Origin: Rotaria sordida
Taxonomy: Eukaryota; Rotifera; Eurotatoria; Philodinida; Philodinidae
DNA: 64,000 nucleotides
Direction: 5' to 3'
Assembly: GCA_905250125.1 (NCBI GenBank)
Contig: CAJNOL010000914.1
Coordinates: 1 to 64,000, forward strand
Shown here: positions 12,601 to 23,715 of the stretch, one piece after another
Numbering within the stretch: position 1 is the stretch's first letter
Layout: each line of letters starts with the position of its first letter
Made by a program: the position numbers and the translations under genes
Notes under the pieces: model-generated
What the model saw: the letters and a program-made list of their open reading frames with translations, nothing else
The model's database searches: none
Told to the model about the DNA's origin: nothing

Positions 12601-14789
12601 GATAAAATCCAAAAAAACTGGTTTTTGGGAAGTTTTATTTTACGAGAGACTTTTCACTCAAACCTATTTATGGAAATGTGACAAGTACTTCTTCTAATAG
12701 AAAGATATTTCAGTTCCTCAAACCATTTTTCTTATATGTTCTAGTTATTGCCATTAAGGAATAAAGTCAAAAATACTATGTTTCAAAACTTTGTTACTTC
12801 GAACTTACATAGTTAGAAAGAGCATGAGATTCTAATTCTCTCCGATGATTTATAAGTGAAGGACCACCGACCAGACATGTTATGTAAAAAGTTTTTATAC
12901 ACGGAAGTTAACCTTAATGATTTAATATTTCATTTAAAAACAAAAATTATTCTGTTTATTTTTATTTTAGCCGTCTGGCATGGATCGTAGTGAAATTGCT
13001 GATTTAGCTCGGGTAAATTATTATGAATGAAATGAAATAGTATTATTTATACGAATTTGTATATGTAGGATATCGGGAAAAATAAAGTGAGAAAAAACTG
13101 ATCTTAGAGAATTTGTTTGCTTATGATTTTAATCTATAATTCTCGATGAATATAATAACTAATATAGATATTTTATTTTTCAATTCTAGGCTCCAAATAG
13201 TCTTTTAGAATCATTGGAAAATCATTTAGCTTATCTCGAAGGTAAAAAGCCATCATCACAATCATTAGTCTCAAAGTAAAATTAAAAGATTTGTATATCA
13301 TATGTTTAGTTTGTTTTTATTTTATATAGAAATTCAACAGAACAAGATAAAAAGAGTTTTTCACATGACTTTATTGCTCACGTGAATGATGATTCGCAAA
13401 AAATTCTTCAAGAAGAAGCGAAAGCATTAGCAAAATTTAATATAGTATGTATACTTAACTTGTTTTAAAAAAAAATTTAGCATTATTTTTTCATTTGCAT
13501 TGAAAATATTAATGAAGTGACTATCGAAATTCGATTGAAAGTTTTTTGTAAATTATGATAAATTGAAAGATTGAATTTTCCTCAGCTCATCTTATCTTTT
13601 GAAGATGAATAAACAATAAAATATCACACATTTTCATGCTAATAAGGTTATTCATAAAGTTACAGAACATTGATTGTTGAATTTCTCTTATGAATTATTC
13701 ATGATAATTATAACAATTCAAATTATACTTTAATTTTCATTCTATTGGAAAAAAACAGATATCGCCAATAACTATTTATAATATCTTTAGAAAAAAGAAG
13801 CTTCATCTCCACCATCACCATCACCATCACCACCACCACCAGTTCCTACTCAAACAACAATAACGACAAATGAAAATGTCTTTGATAATCCAAATTTCTT
13901 TTCTCAACAACAATCATTCACTGATGATATATTTTCATTGGCTACACCATCATCTCAAACAAATATAAATACATTTCCTGCATTTCAAAATGTTCTTGAT
14001 ACATCGACATCAAAACGTAAGTAAATTTTATTTATTATTAAATATTAACATTTTTGTCTTATATATTATTATTCAGCACATGTTTTTGGTGATGTTCTTC
14101 AACCAACTTCGATATCAACAAATAAAAATACTAATTCAATTCCATTACTGACAAATAATCAAAAGATTCCAACAGTTACTAAATCATTTCAATCAGGTGA
14201 TATTAATTCATCACTTAATCAATTAATTGATCATCTTAATATAAAAGATCATACAAAAATTGGGTAAAACGAAAAATTTTTTTTTTTAAAATAATTTCTA
14301 TTATTATTATTATTATCAATTGAGTATTTATTTTCTAATAGAAAAGATCATCAATGGACAGAAAATGATGCAAAAAATCAACAAATAATTGGTCTACCTG
14401 CAGGAACTACAAATACACCTGGAACAACATGGCCAAATCCTTCGACAATGAGTACACCGTTTAATAGTGTAAGTGATTTTACTTAAAAAATAAAATTTAG
14501 AGAAATTTTCCCTGTTTAGATGACTGTTCAATCAAGTACTATGTGGCAACAACCACCATCTACATCTTTGATGAATAATCCTTTTGCTGTATCTAGTGGA
14601 TCATTAGTATGTTCGAATCATATATATTGAATCATTTAAAATAATATATTATTTTAGCAAATGAATTTCAATAGTATAAATAATCAACCAACAACAAATG
14701 TTAATACAAATCCATTTGCTGCTCAAGCATTCTATGACACTATTGAGATTAATCAACAACAGGTTGTTAATCCGTTTGACAATCTTTAA
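9685..14789 (+). CDS. PICALM: AP180/CALM-type clathrin assembly protein (ANTH domain)
   Basis: Fifteen exons join to 591 residues: 9685-9820, 9890-10032, 10121-10299, 10373-10412, 10478-10534, 11645-11756, 11827-11933, 12971-13012, 13190-13275, 13330-13444, 13791-14016, 14077-14263, 14342-14468, 14520-14606, 14658-14789. All introns are GT-AG and all phases close. The ANTH domain fills about residues 5-275. It carries the phosphoinositide site K30, K40, K42, H43 and the conserved stretches DRIGIP and [12 protein letters not shown]. The C-terminal half is low-complexity, rich in Q, N, S and T, with three NPF motifs that bind EH-domain proteins. The family recruits clathrin and adaptors to PI(4,5)P2 on the plasma membrane and sorts VAMP SNAREs. 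Vertebrates have two paralogues (PICALM, SNAP91), and this gene could correspond to either. Introns 5 and 7 are about 1.1 and 1.0 kb and hold foldback repeats. Confidence 0.95.
10558..10758. mobile_element. MITE-like element in intron 5 of the AP180 gene
   Basis: The left tip, AACTAGAGTTTGATAGTTTC, is matched in reverse at the right by GAAACTACCGAACTCTAATT. A related sense copy of TTTGATAGTTT also lies near the right end. It is about 200 bp, non-coding, class unknown. Confidence 0.4.
11091..11440. repeat. Foldback repeat in intron 5 of the AP180 gene
   Basis: The left arm (about 11091-11200) and right arm (about 11329-11440) are imperfect reverse complements. Matching words include TGAGAAAA(C/T)CAAT, GATAGCAAAACGCCAT against the left-arm ATAGCAAAATGCCAT, and AAATGAAAC(A/C)AATATC. 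The loop is about 130 bp. It lies on the sense strand of the intron, so the pre-mRNA could fold here. Confidence 0.65.
12252..12755. repeat. Foldback repeat in intron 7 of the AP180 gene
   Basis: The outer arms resemble each other in reverse complement: GGTTTGTATGAAAGGTCT on the left pairs with the region near 12640-12665. A tight inner pair, CCTATCTTCAGCGAAC near 12430 and GTTCGCTGAAGATAGG near 12520, encloses about 90 bases. The arms are more diverged than in the 29 kb or 62.8 kb foldbacks. Confidence 0.5.
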
Positions 14790-15848
14790 TCAACAGATAT
14801 ATATATGATCAAACGAACAAATAAAAATTTAAATAATCTTTCGATATATTATGTGCAATTCATTTAATCATACAAACAATATTCAACATCTTTGGAAATT
14901 TACAAGTTTCTCTCTACTCAGTCTACTTCTTTTTTTTTTCTTACTATTCCCCACTTTTTCTATTCATTCTACTGTGATTACTTATTTCTAATCATTTATT
15001 TATCTTTGTATATGTACACATGACAATTATGTTTTCTTCGTATATACTTCCGGTTTGTGTTTATATATAACAAAATGAAATTATGTTCATTAAAAAATTA
15101 TGCGTGTACGTTTTTTAATTAGTAATTGAATTTTTCTCTGGGATCTTTTTCTTCTACAAAAAAAAAAAAAAGAAATTTCTATTAAATTATGTGCTAATTA
15201 ATTTATAATTTATAATTTTTGATTTTTCTTGTTGTAACAGAATACTATTGAATTATCGTTGTCAATTTTTTCTTTCGATTGACTAATATTTTAACTTGTC
15301 GGATACTATTATTTTCGAGAATAAACGATATGAATGATTAATAGGTTTTTATTTAGATAATTGTCAATATTGAACAGCATTTATAGAATGCGAAAATTTT
15401 TCTTTTATAATGATAAAAAAATCATTTTTTAACAATAAGAATTAGCATAAACATAAGAAATAATCGTCATACAGACTCAAATATTATTCTGAAGAAAAAA
15501 AAAGGAAATATAAAATTGTTATCTTTCGCTTTTCTTTTTCGTCGGTAAACCATTAACATGATGAGAAAAAAGGTTTTTTCCTATAATTTTGTATCGTAAA
15601 GATGATAAGAATATTATAAAGATAAACTTTATGGGTGTGTTTCTCTATCTAAAATAGAATGAATAACAGTTTGTTTTACTTCTGCGTCAACAAAAATAAG
15701 TGTTAAGTATTATAGCTATTTCTTTTCGTAACAAATAAGTCGTAATTAGTTTGTATACGAAATTTTATCCGATGGAAAGAAATACAAACGAACTATTATC
15801 CTGAGAGTGTTGTTGATTGATAAACGCGATGTCTTCTCAGGATGATTA
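14790..15848. other. Non-coding 3' flank of the AP180 gene
   Basis: AT-rich, with an AATAAA-type signal shortly after the stop (AATAAAAATTT near 14819). Nothing else is recognised. Confidence 0.4.
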
Positions 15849-16040
15849 GGGATGCACCGATTCCAATTTCAAGTTTTGACTTGGCATTGATCGAAATTTG
15901 TTGGAATTTGTCTTGAAAAAATTTAAATCAAATTATTAATTTATGTAAATATATGTAAAATTAATAATTCTATAACAACCAAAACCTAATCAATTTCGAT
16001 TCCGACCAAATCCAAAAATTGGAATTGGTCCGTTTCCTAG
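15849..16040. mobile_element. hAT-like MITE, decayed
   Basis: The left tip, TAGGGATGCACCGATTCCAA, is typical of hAT terminal repeats. It is mirrored imperfectly by TTGGAATTGGTCCGTTTCCTA at about 16018-16038. Candidate flanks AGGATGAT and AGGACAAT agree at only six of eight bases, so the boundary is soft. No coding capacity. Confidence 0.45.
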
Positions 16041-16565
16041 GACAATGATTACAGTCGCTGAGACGACCAAAAATGGTATTATATACTGTCATTTCATACA
16101 ATGAGCGGCCGTAAATAGCTGTAAATTGACGTGTAGTGGATGCAGTATTATGATCGTATTTTATCGTGTCGTACACAGTGAATAAACGGTCTGAAAATCA
16201 ACTATCCAATCGTTTGCAATGCAGTCGTAATGCTGCGCCTACCAAACGATGAAAAACCCATCTAAAACGGGCATTTACGACCGTGTTTATTTGACACGGC
16301 TCTTCTAAACAACATCACAGATTAATTTTTGTATTGTGAGATATTCGTATTGTTTGGATTGCTAGCATCGGAACGTCTAAGATATTTTCTAACAGAAAAT
16401 TCATAATAATACCGGATATTTATATAAATATGAACTTGTCAAACTACATTTTTATGAATATATTCTGTGTATTGGTAAAAACTAGCGATGACTTTTTGTT
16501 ATATTTAATTTCAAATTTATTCTACAAATTTTTTTGTTTCACTTTTAGTTTAATATTAGTCATTA
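16041..16565. other. Non-coding 5' flank of the RING/TRAF gene
   Basis: Somewhat less AT-rich near 16100-16300, with no supported frame. Nothing recognised. Confidence 0.4.
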
Positions 16566-17621
16566 ATGAGTATTTCAAAAGAACGTATTATAAATATTAG
16601 TCAAATTGATGATGAATATCTCTGCCCTATTTGTTTTCATTTGTTATGAAAACCAGTTGAATGTCAAAATTGTCAACGAGTCTTTTGTAAGATATGTATT
16701 GATAAATGTTTGAAAGAAAAACCGAATGTTTGTCCTCTATGTCAACATTATCAAGAAAAACGTTGTTCACCAATGTTTTATGCTTTATTATGTAAATTTA
16801 AAATTGAATGTGAAAACAAACATAATGGTTGTAATGATATATTGTTATATGAATCACTTGAAAAACATCAACAAGAACAATGTCAATATCAAATGAAGAT
16901 ATGTCGTGGTTGTCAAAAGAATATATTAAAAAAAGATTTAGATCAACACGAACAAAATTGTGGTAAAATCAAAATCGAATGTAAACGATGTAATCTAGTT
17001 TATAAACAGAAAGAAAAACACGAACAATTAGATTGTCTAATGAATATGTTGGATCGAAGTAATAAGAAAATTGAATCATTAGAAAAACTAGTTGAAAATT
17101 TACAACAAAATGTACAGAAACTTGAAGCTACCATGTATTTAGATTTTTTGACACGCTTGCCATTTAGTATTGTTCATGACGTACAATTATCATCGTTGAT
17201 TTCTTTTTGGAATATCATTTATGATTTTCCATATAGTCATGTAACAACAGTCGAAGAACTACGAGCATTAAGATCACAATGTAAGAAACACATTATTGTC
17301 GGTGCTATACAAGGAAGCTCATCAATGATATTGAAGATAGCAGCAATGGGACCATTGGAAATTTTATCTTTGGATAGTCCATTAAATAAACCAACAAGGT
17401 ATGATAATGTTAATTGGTATTTAACACAGAAGAAATCATTTGGATTTGCTCCATCGTCAACAACTATAAACTGTAGTTCGGCAGATGGGGAAGATAAAGA
17501 CAATGCAGAAAACCGATTGAGTTGGCATCTCAATGGTTATGGAGGTTACCGTGCAGGAACAGTCAAAGATTTAAATAATAATAATGAATGGAGAAAAATT
17601 ATCATGACAGAGAAGCATTAG
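16566..17621 (+). pseudogene. RING plus TRAF-type zinc-finger protein with an in-frame TGA
   Basis: An ATG at 16566-16568 opens a single-exon frame of 352 codons with a RING finger at residues 20-60. Its elements are C20-x2-C23, then C-x2-C, C-x2-C, a conserved CIDKCL segment and CPLC. TRAF-type C/H zinc knuckles follow at about 75-160, then a short coiled coil and a C-terminal region of about 150 residues that I do not recognise beyond bdelloid relatives. RING/TRAF proteins of this type act as E3 ubiquitin ligases or scaffolds. Codon 28 (TGA 16647-16649) interrupts the frame inside the RING, where relatives have tryptophan before PVxC. A TGG-to-TGA change explains it. A start at the ATG at 16710 would give 303 residues but cut off most of the RING. 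It could be a young pseudogene, a null allele or a sequencing error; the rest of the frame is undamaged. Confidence 0.75.
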
Positions 17622-18609
17622 ATAAATGGTTTTCTTAGTTCTTAGACTTCTCAAACTAAATTTCCAACTGTTTTATCTATCATATGTTTCACAATTCAAT
17701 TTAATTCACGAATCCTCCTTTTCACAGTGTTATTTTCTCGAAATAATTTAAATTTTCTATTTCTTTCTGATTTTGACAATTGCATCATTAGTATACTTTG
17801 AGTTCTTTTGCCTCTTTTTCCAATCACATCTAACGAATGCTAACAATATGAATGATAGCAGAAATTGGTATTGAATGTGTAGTTCATCGTTAATTAGATA
17901 ATTGTGAAAATAAGCAGCAATTAGGCATAGTAATTGACAAGTAAGAAAATGATATATTATTGTGTGAATATGTAAATGACAGATAACATTTTAAAACATG
18001 CCTAAGGAAGAAGAAATGACACCAAAATAATACAATATTGGAAGAAAATCGATACAGAAAACTTTAATATAAATTGTTCAGAGTATGAAAAGAAATTTCT
18101 CTAAAGAGCTTTAGTGAGAAAGAATCAAAATTTGTCATATCGAATGATGCTTTTTTCAATAGATTTCTTTTCTCTCAGTTGTAGACAAATTTTTCTTTCA
18201 AAAAAGATTTGCAAATTATTTTTATCATTACTGTAATGTCATCATATATATGTATTCTATCTATATCTTCTTTCGTTATGCTATCATGCGCGAATGCATT
18301 TACGTTCTGAGAATGTATAGTGTTGGTGTAATTACTTGACAGTGGGTCATCGGTACACGATCCACGGAGACACTAATTACACTTGTATAGGCATTCTCTG
18401 AAGCATTTACTACATTGATATCTTTGTTCGCTGCAACATTTAGACGCCAACTCTATGAAAATATGCTCTTTTTGTAGCGATGCATTCTGAATGGTTTGGT
18501 GAACCCTGGTGCCTATATGTCCTAACTAGATTGAGCCAATGGCATTAGTGGTCAGTAAACTAAAACTGCACATCCCTAATATATTTTTCTTCTCTAATAT
18601 GCTTATTGG
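17622..18609. other. Non-coding; short imperfect palindromes
   Basis: No gene seen. A weak inverted pair flanks GGGTCATCGGTACACGATCC at about 18305-18405. A hAT-like tip, CACATCCCTAA, occurs at about 18570 without a clear partner. Confidence 0.3.
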
Positions 18610-18743
18610 AGATCTGCATGACGGTTACGGTTGTGACAAGAAAAAAAAGATTTTCAAGTTATTCTTCTAGTTTCGTTATGGAAGACTATTGTGAAAAACT
18701 TTTCTTCTTTTTTTGGTCACGACTGTGACCGCGATGCAGATGA
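18610..18743. mobile_element. Small MITE-like inverted repeat
   Basis: The left tip AGATCTGCATGACGGTTACG pairs in reverse with CGCGATGCAGAT at the right end, and the inner GTTGTGAC pairs with GTCACGAC. It is about 130 bp with no coding capacity. A related GTGACCGTGAC word occurs near 8677. Confidence 0.45.
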
Positions 18744-19330
18744 CTAATGTTTAGATATATTCTTGTTTTGCTCTATAGATCATGTATATTCTCTCTGGTA
18801 TTCTCTAGTGAAATCTTTCTTTTTCGGCTTTCTTGTTGCTTGAAATATTAAAAACATTATACACGCGATAAGATAATACTGATCTCTGGCTAACAACTTC
18901 TTAATGATTGATTACATTCACAATAGACTCTACAGTCATTCATTCTCTTATTTTTTTTTCGATTATTCATTGCGTTTTTGTTTTTCACGGTGTACTATCG
19001 AGACATTCTTTAATAAACTTCAATTGCATCAAGTAAATGATTATATTCGACTCATAGAATCCCACGTCACAGATTTGCTCGTACTACCGCCAATACATCG
19101 GCAGTCGGCTACTGGTCAGAGAACAACTATTAATATACTGCGATGGAATACCGATCAGAAGATAGCCAACCATTTGACTGAGTGGATCCATATAATGTTT
19201 TTATTCAAACAGAATAGGAAAAATCTAAAGTTCAAAATTATATATTGTTTCTTTTCATGAAGATGTACAACTGTATTCACGATTAATAAATAGAAAAGAA
19301 TAATGAAAACATGGATTTTTTAATCAAAAT

Positions 19331-20106
19331 TCATAAATAATGTATTTATTAAAGCAACGTAGTGATATAATATAGGCGATCAACTATTGATCAGCTAATT
19401 GAATTTTCTTTATTTAAACTTTTTATGGTTTAAAAAGAAAAAAAAAATCTTTCTAATTTATATATCATGTTGAATGAGTACATGACATTAATAATAAAAC
19501 ATAGAAAAAAATACTAATAAAATAATAAAATTTTTTTGTTTTTCTTTTTTATTTGTTTTTTATTTTAATTTTTTAAAATTTTTAATTTAACCTTGTGTTG
19601 AATTTTCGGCCATATTTATACGACCATCATCAGAAGGTTGAACCAAAATGGATGACAAAAATATTTCATCATATCATTATATAATAAGTGTTGTCGATGA
19701 CCATCATATTATTATTACGATAGCTGCTGTTGAACATTATATCATAAACCACCTTAACCGATATTGACCACCATACCATAACCAATATTGGTCACCAAAC
19801 TATAACCGATGTTAACCACCATACCATATCCAATGTTGACCACCGTACCATATGCATATAACATGCATAATACCAATATCATCATTTGGCTTGAAAACAT
19901 ATATTCTCTAAATAGAGAGAAAATAATAACACCATGTTCAGTAGTTGCTTGTAATGAGTGCATACATATATAATAACAATAATGGAAACACGAATTTTTC
20001 TTTTTAAACTATAAAAAGTTTAAATAAAGAAAATTCAATTAGGTGATCAATAGTTGATCGCCTATATTATATCAATATGTTGCTTCAATAAATATATTAT
20101 TTATGA
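19331..20106. repeat. Inverted-repeat element with arms near 110 bp
   Basis: The left arm (19331-19440) and right arm (about 19997-20106) are reverse complements with only about nine mismatches. Both arms contain GGCGATCAACTATTGATCA and AATTGAATTTTCTTTATTTA. The outer tips are TCATAAATAAT. The interior of about 550 bp holds a 24-bp tandem repeat and no clear transposase. The right tip overlaps the last serine codon and stop of the minus-strand membrane protein. It is either an inserted element or an inverted duplication of that gene's 3' flank. No target-site duplication was seen. Confidence 0.75.
19757..19852. repeat. Four tandem copies of a 24-bp unit
   Basis: The units begin at 19757, 19781, 19805 and 19829. 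The pattern is ACCGATATTGACCACC then ATACCATA, with a few substitutions per copy. Read on the minus strand the unit is 8 codons (YGMVVNIG-like), but no convincing gene carries it. Confidence 0.8.
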
Positions 20107-20982
20107 GGCCCAAAGAATACTGACAAGTGTTATAAAACTTCGAATAAAAAAAATACATGCATAAATATATAATAGTGAAAGATAACTAAATGTTTTTGTT
20201 ATTTCAATAAAATAAATCAATCCTAATGATTGACTTAAAATAATAATAGATAGAATAAATGAATATGAAAAATATTTATCAGGATTGTTTAAAGTTAAAT
20301 ATTGAAAAAACCATAATAAAATTTGATGAATATATAGAAGAAAAGAAAATGTAAAAATAAATAAATAAATTCGATTGAATAGATAAGAATTTAATAATAC
20401 TATATCATTGAAATAAGTTTCATGTAATTGTTGATGATTTTTATTAATTGATAAATTGAATTTTAATAATTGAAGACTTTCATTAATATTTTCTTTTATT
20501 GTCATTAAACCATCTTTTTCAATAAATTTCAATATTTCTAATTTATTTCTGATATTTTGTATTAATATTGAATCTGTATGATTCTGATTATCTATAATTA
20601 AATCCTTCATTACATCATGTAAATTCATTTGATTTTCAATTAATAGATCTGTAACTTGATTAATCGATTGTAATAAATGTTTTTCATGTGTTATTATTGA
20701 TTGAAAATGTTTATGATAATGAATTATTTCTTTACTAGAAAATATTTGTTGATTATGAAATTCATTAATTGTTTGAATTGATAAATATAAACCAATACCA
20801 TATACAACTGAATCTATTAATCCTACGCTAATAGTAATAATTAAACGACATGATGTTACACTTGTAGAGGTAGCATCAACGTTAATTAAATAATAATAAG
20901 ATGTGCTGAAAATGGGTCCAAGAATAATAGTTGCCATAATAATAAAAATAAATGAAAAAAATCCTTTAATGAAATCAAACAT
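20101..20982 (-). CDS. Five-span membrane protein of unknown family
   Basis: A single exon of 293 residues starts at the ATG complementary to 20980-20982. Hydrophobic segments lie at about residues 7-30, 41-66, 206-226, 238-258 and 264-290. Between spans 2 and 3 is a loop of about 140 residues, rich in H, Q, N, I and L with heptad-like spacing, probably a helical coil. There is no signal peptidase site and no motif I can name, so the function is unknown. The last codon and stop (TCA TAA) lie in the tip of the inverted repeat at 19331-20106, so the C-terminus may have been altered by that insertion. Codon use is like its neighbours. It could be an intact orphan gene or a truncated copy. There is no evidence of an intron. 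Confidence 0.55.
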   Translation of the reverse strand: MFDFIKGFFSFIFIIMATIILGPIFSTSYYYLINVDATSTSVTSCRLIITISVGLIDSVVYGIGLYLSIQTINEFHNQQIFSSKEIIHYHKHFQSIITHEKHLLQSINQVTDLLIENQMNLHDVMKDLIIDNQNHTDSILIQNIRNKLEILKFIEKDGLMTIKENINESLQLLKFNLSINKNHQQLHETYFNDIVLLNSYLFNRIYLFIFTFSFLLYIHQILLWFFQYLTLNNPDKYFSYSFILSIIILSQSLGLIYFIEITKTFSYLSLLYIYACIFFIRSFITLVSILWAS

Positions 20983-21311
20983 TCCTATAATATTTCTTCT
21001 TTATTATTATGTTCTTTTTGTATTCATTTACTTGAACAATACTTTTTAATAAGATGATCTTTGTATATAAATGTCTATCTTGTTATATGTAGAGGCATGA
21101 CTGTATTAGTAAAAAATACATCAATAAATATAATGACTGCTGTTTTTTTTCCTTTTGAAATTACCATGAAAGAAAAGGAAAAAAAAATGAGAATGTGCAA
21201 CGAAGCATACTGCTTTTTTATTATCATTATATGAGAAATCAAACATCTGGTGCATTTGATTCGATAGGTTGACATTAAACTTGACAGAGTAATTTCAAGC
21301 ATATTAACAAG
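20983..21311. other. Non-coding 5' flank of the membrane protein gene
   Basis: Nothing recognised. Confidence 0.4.
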
Positions 21312-22075
21312 AAGGAGATCGATAACTGATGGAATCAGTTCCGTCGAGAAATTTGAGTTTTTCTATGTCAAACTTTCATACAAGATATCTGAATGTTATT
21401 TCTGGTGAAATTAGTTCTATAACACTTGTTTGTGTTATGTTTATGAGAGAAATACCAGAAGTGATTAACCACTTTTGAGCCCATAGTTTGAGCACGCATA
21501 GGAGACTTCTAGACTAGAATAATCCTAAAAGGATTCAGACCCATGATTCTTATGAGCTAAGATATTGAATTTTCAAGTTCCAACAGATAAGAAAGATTTT
21601 GCTTCTCTATTGCCATTATCTCGAAAACGAGTATGTGCTGTTACCTAGAAATTTCGTGATAAAGTGATTACATTATCAGCAAATTACTGTAAAATTTCCA
21701 GGTTTTATCTTATTTCTATAAGCCAATGTTTTTTTTCTATTATATCAACCATCATCACAGAGGTAGTAGTCCATGAATGATAAACAGTGGATGCACATTA
21801 CATACATTCTTTTTCGTTCTCTTGAGGGTCATGACAATGAATGACGCGATATCAAGGATACATGCTGTGATGTGATCCTCGTTATTCGAGAGAAGCATTT
21901 TTCATCAAATAGCACGTTCTTTACTCTTATATGTAACAAAAATATGAGTGATGCTGCAAGAGTCACGAAACTTTTACCAGATCAAATTACTGAACATGGA
22001 GAACCAGACCGTTGAGATGTAAGTATGGATCCAGATTTCGATAAGACTAAAAATGTTGAGAGCTCATCGATTAAA

Positions 22076-22717
22076 ATGAACTTCATTCTCGACTACAGGA
22101 AAAAAGTCATCGATTACTACGATACCTGTGACTCGACTGGAAGAAAGAAACATATATGAAAATCCACAAAGCATCGATTCAAGTCTATTCTTCATCAACA
22201 AGTTATAGACAATTTTGTCTACGATAGATTTGAAGAAGCTCGAGAACATGTTCTCTCTGTTCATGATCGTAATTTGAAACGGTGAACTCTCCAAGAAGCT
22301 GGTGACGATTCGATTCTGAACTTCGAAGTATCCAAATACTAACTGCAGGTATTTAAACATTGTCATCATATTTGTTCTGGAAAAATTACGAAACTAGTGA
22401 TTTGTCATCATGCAAATGATTCCAATGCTATTAATGCGTCTGTTGACTCATTTTTAGCCGATGTGAAACGAGAAATGAGTTACCATAAATCTGAAGAAAT
22501 TCTCAATACTCATCAGGTTGACCTCGAACTAGAGATTCACTCGGCTAGGACCCTCTCATATGAAGATGAAAATATTACTTCAGCTTGCGTAAGATCAAAA
22601 AATATCACAGGACATTCTTACAATATTCAACCAATGATATTTCTTGCTGGTCGACTTATCGGCCCTGTCTTCCTTTGCTTGAAGGAACTAAAGGAAAAGA
22701 TGAGCAGTAGTAAGTAG
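22076..22717 (+). pseudogene. Dead pogo/CENP-B-like DNA transposase fragment
   Basis: One frame runs from the ATG at 22076-22078 to 22717 and gives a recognisable protein. It has an N-terminal segment with YDTCDSTGRKKH, then RNLKR-x-TLQEAGD and F-E-V-S-K-Y-x-L-Q-V-F-K-x-C-H, which fits the CENP-B/Tc5-type helix-turn-helix. Next comes a region with KREMSYHKSEE and a stretch ending IQPMIFLAGRLIGPVFLCLK, like the start of a DDE domain. Three in-frame stops interrupt it (in the basic segment, after NLKR and after SKY); the last two fall where tryptophan is expected. The catalytic DDE triad is not complete before the frame ends. This is a plain class II element of the pogo/Tigger branch of Tc1/mariner, long inactive. 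Confidence 0.6.
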
Positions 22718-23366
22718 GACCGTAGCCAGAAAAATCTCATAGAGAGCTCAGCTTCCTATTGTTTATGAAGCTGAATATAAGCGATTTGAATTTTCTTCCG
22801 ACAATGTAAAGAAAATAATAAAGAAGTTTAAGTACATATAATAAGACTGATGCAACTTTCGTTAGTCGCTCTCGGTTTCGACATGTCTGTTCCATTCTAT
22901 CGTTGTCTAACGTATGTATAACATCGTGTTGTGATTGTGCATGTTGTAGATAAGCTGCATAAGAGTCACTGCGCGAGAGCCACGACCGATCGTGCTCAAT
23001 CGATAGTCTCAGACTTTGATGAATGTTATCCTATTTTGTAGAGCAAATTTTTTAGGTATAGAACCAAATTTTTAGATTTAAAGGTTGAACTTTGACTGAA
23101 ATACGCTCATTCGACTGATAGCACCCAAAATAGAGTTTTGTTAATATCAGAAATTTTTTATCAATCTCTTGTGTAAGCTATTTGGACGATATCTCATCAC
23201 CAGTACGCGATAGAGCTCTGAAATTTTGATCAGATATATATTTTCAGATGTGGAATACAACCACCATATTCAATAATGTCCATATCTTCAAAAAGTATGA
23301 TTGAATTTTTTGAGGTCAACGCTGATTCACCTATCTATTAGGCTCAAAAATAGCCTATCTTCTTGA
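22718..23366. other. Non-coding, nothing recognised
   Basis: Probably the decayed remainder of the element just upstream. I see no coding signal. Confidence 0.3.
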
Positions 23367-23560
23367 TAGGCGGGTGTGGGTGTGTGGGGTGTGGACATGG
23401 GTGAGTGTGGGTGTGGATGTGGATGGGGGGGGGGGGGTATGGGTTTAAGCGTCGGTAGGTACGTCGTCAGAGAAGCACAACATGCACACCCACACCCACC
23501 CTCACACCCCACACCCACTCCCACACCCACATCGACACTCCACACCCACACTAAGCATGC
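23367..23560. repeat. Largest telomere-like G-rich/C-rich inverted minisatellite
   Basis: A G-rich tract of about 75 bases with GTGTGGG, GTGTGGGGTGTGG and a run of twelve or so G is followed by about 45 unique bases. A C-rich tract of about 75 bases then has ACACCC, CCCACACCC and CCACACCC words. The two sides can pair as a long hairpin, and the G side can form G-quadruplexes. The words are close to TGTGGG but are not a clean hexamer array. Both strands carry long frames through it, which are artefacts. Confidence 0.75.
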
Positions 23561-23614
23561 AACTTGATATATATTTGTGTTAGAACAATCGATTGCAGTT
23601 TTTAAGTTTATTAT

Positions 23615-23715
23615 AAGCCTGTAGGCCAGGACAGGCAACAGGCCGAGTAGCTTTTTTTGGCCTGGCCTGCCCAGACCAGGCCAGACTGAAAAAAAGTGGC
23701 CTGTTGGCAGCTCTG
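23615..23715. mobile_element. Short hAT-like palindromic element
   Basis: The right tip GTTGGCAGCTCTG (in reverse CAGAGCTGCCAAC) is a typical hAT terminal repeat. The left side has GGCAACAGGCC, and the centre is a palindrome of GGCCTGGCC, GCCCAG and CCAGGCC. It is about 100 bp and much richer in GC than its surroundings. The left boundary is uncertain. Confidence 0.4.

Noticed and set aside
18305-18405. Imperfect palindrome around GGGTCATCGGTACACGATCC as an RNA gene
   Set aside because: Pairing is interrupted and it matches no RNA family I know.
18904-19260. 118-residue frame with a part that looks non-random (LPPIHRQSATGQRTTIN)
   Set aside because: The first half is low complexity, no family is recognised, and there is no support for expression. 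It may be a relic but cannot be supported as a gene.
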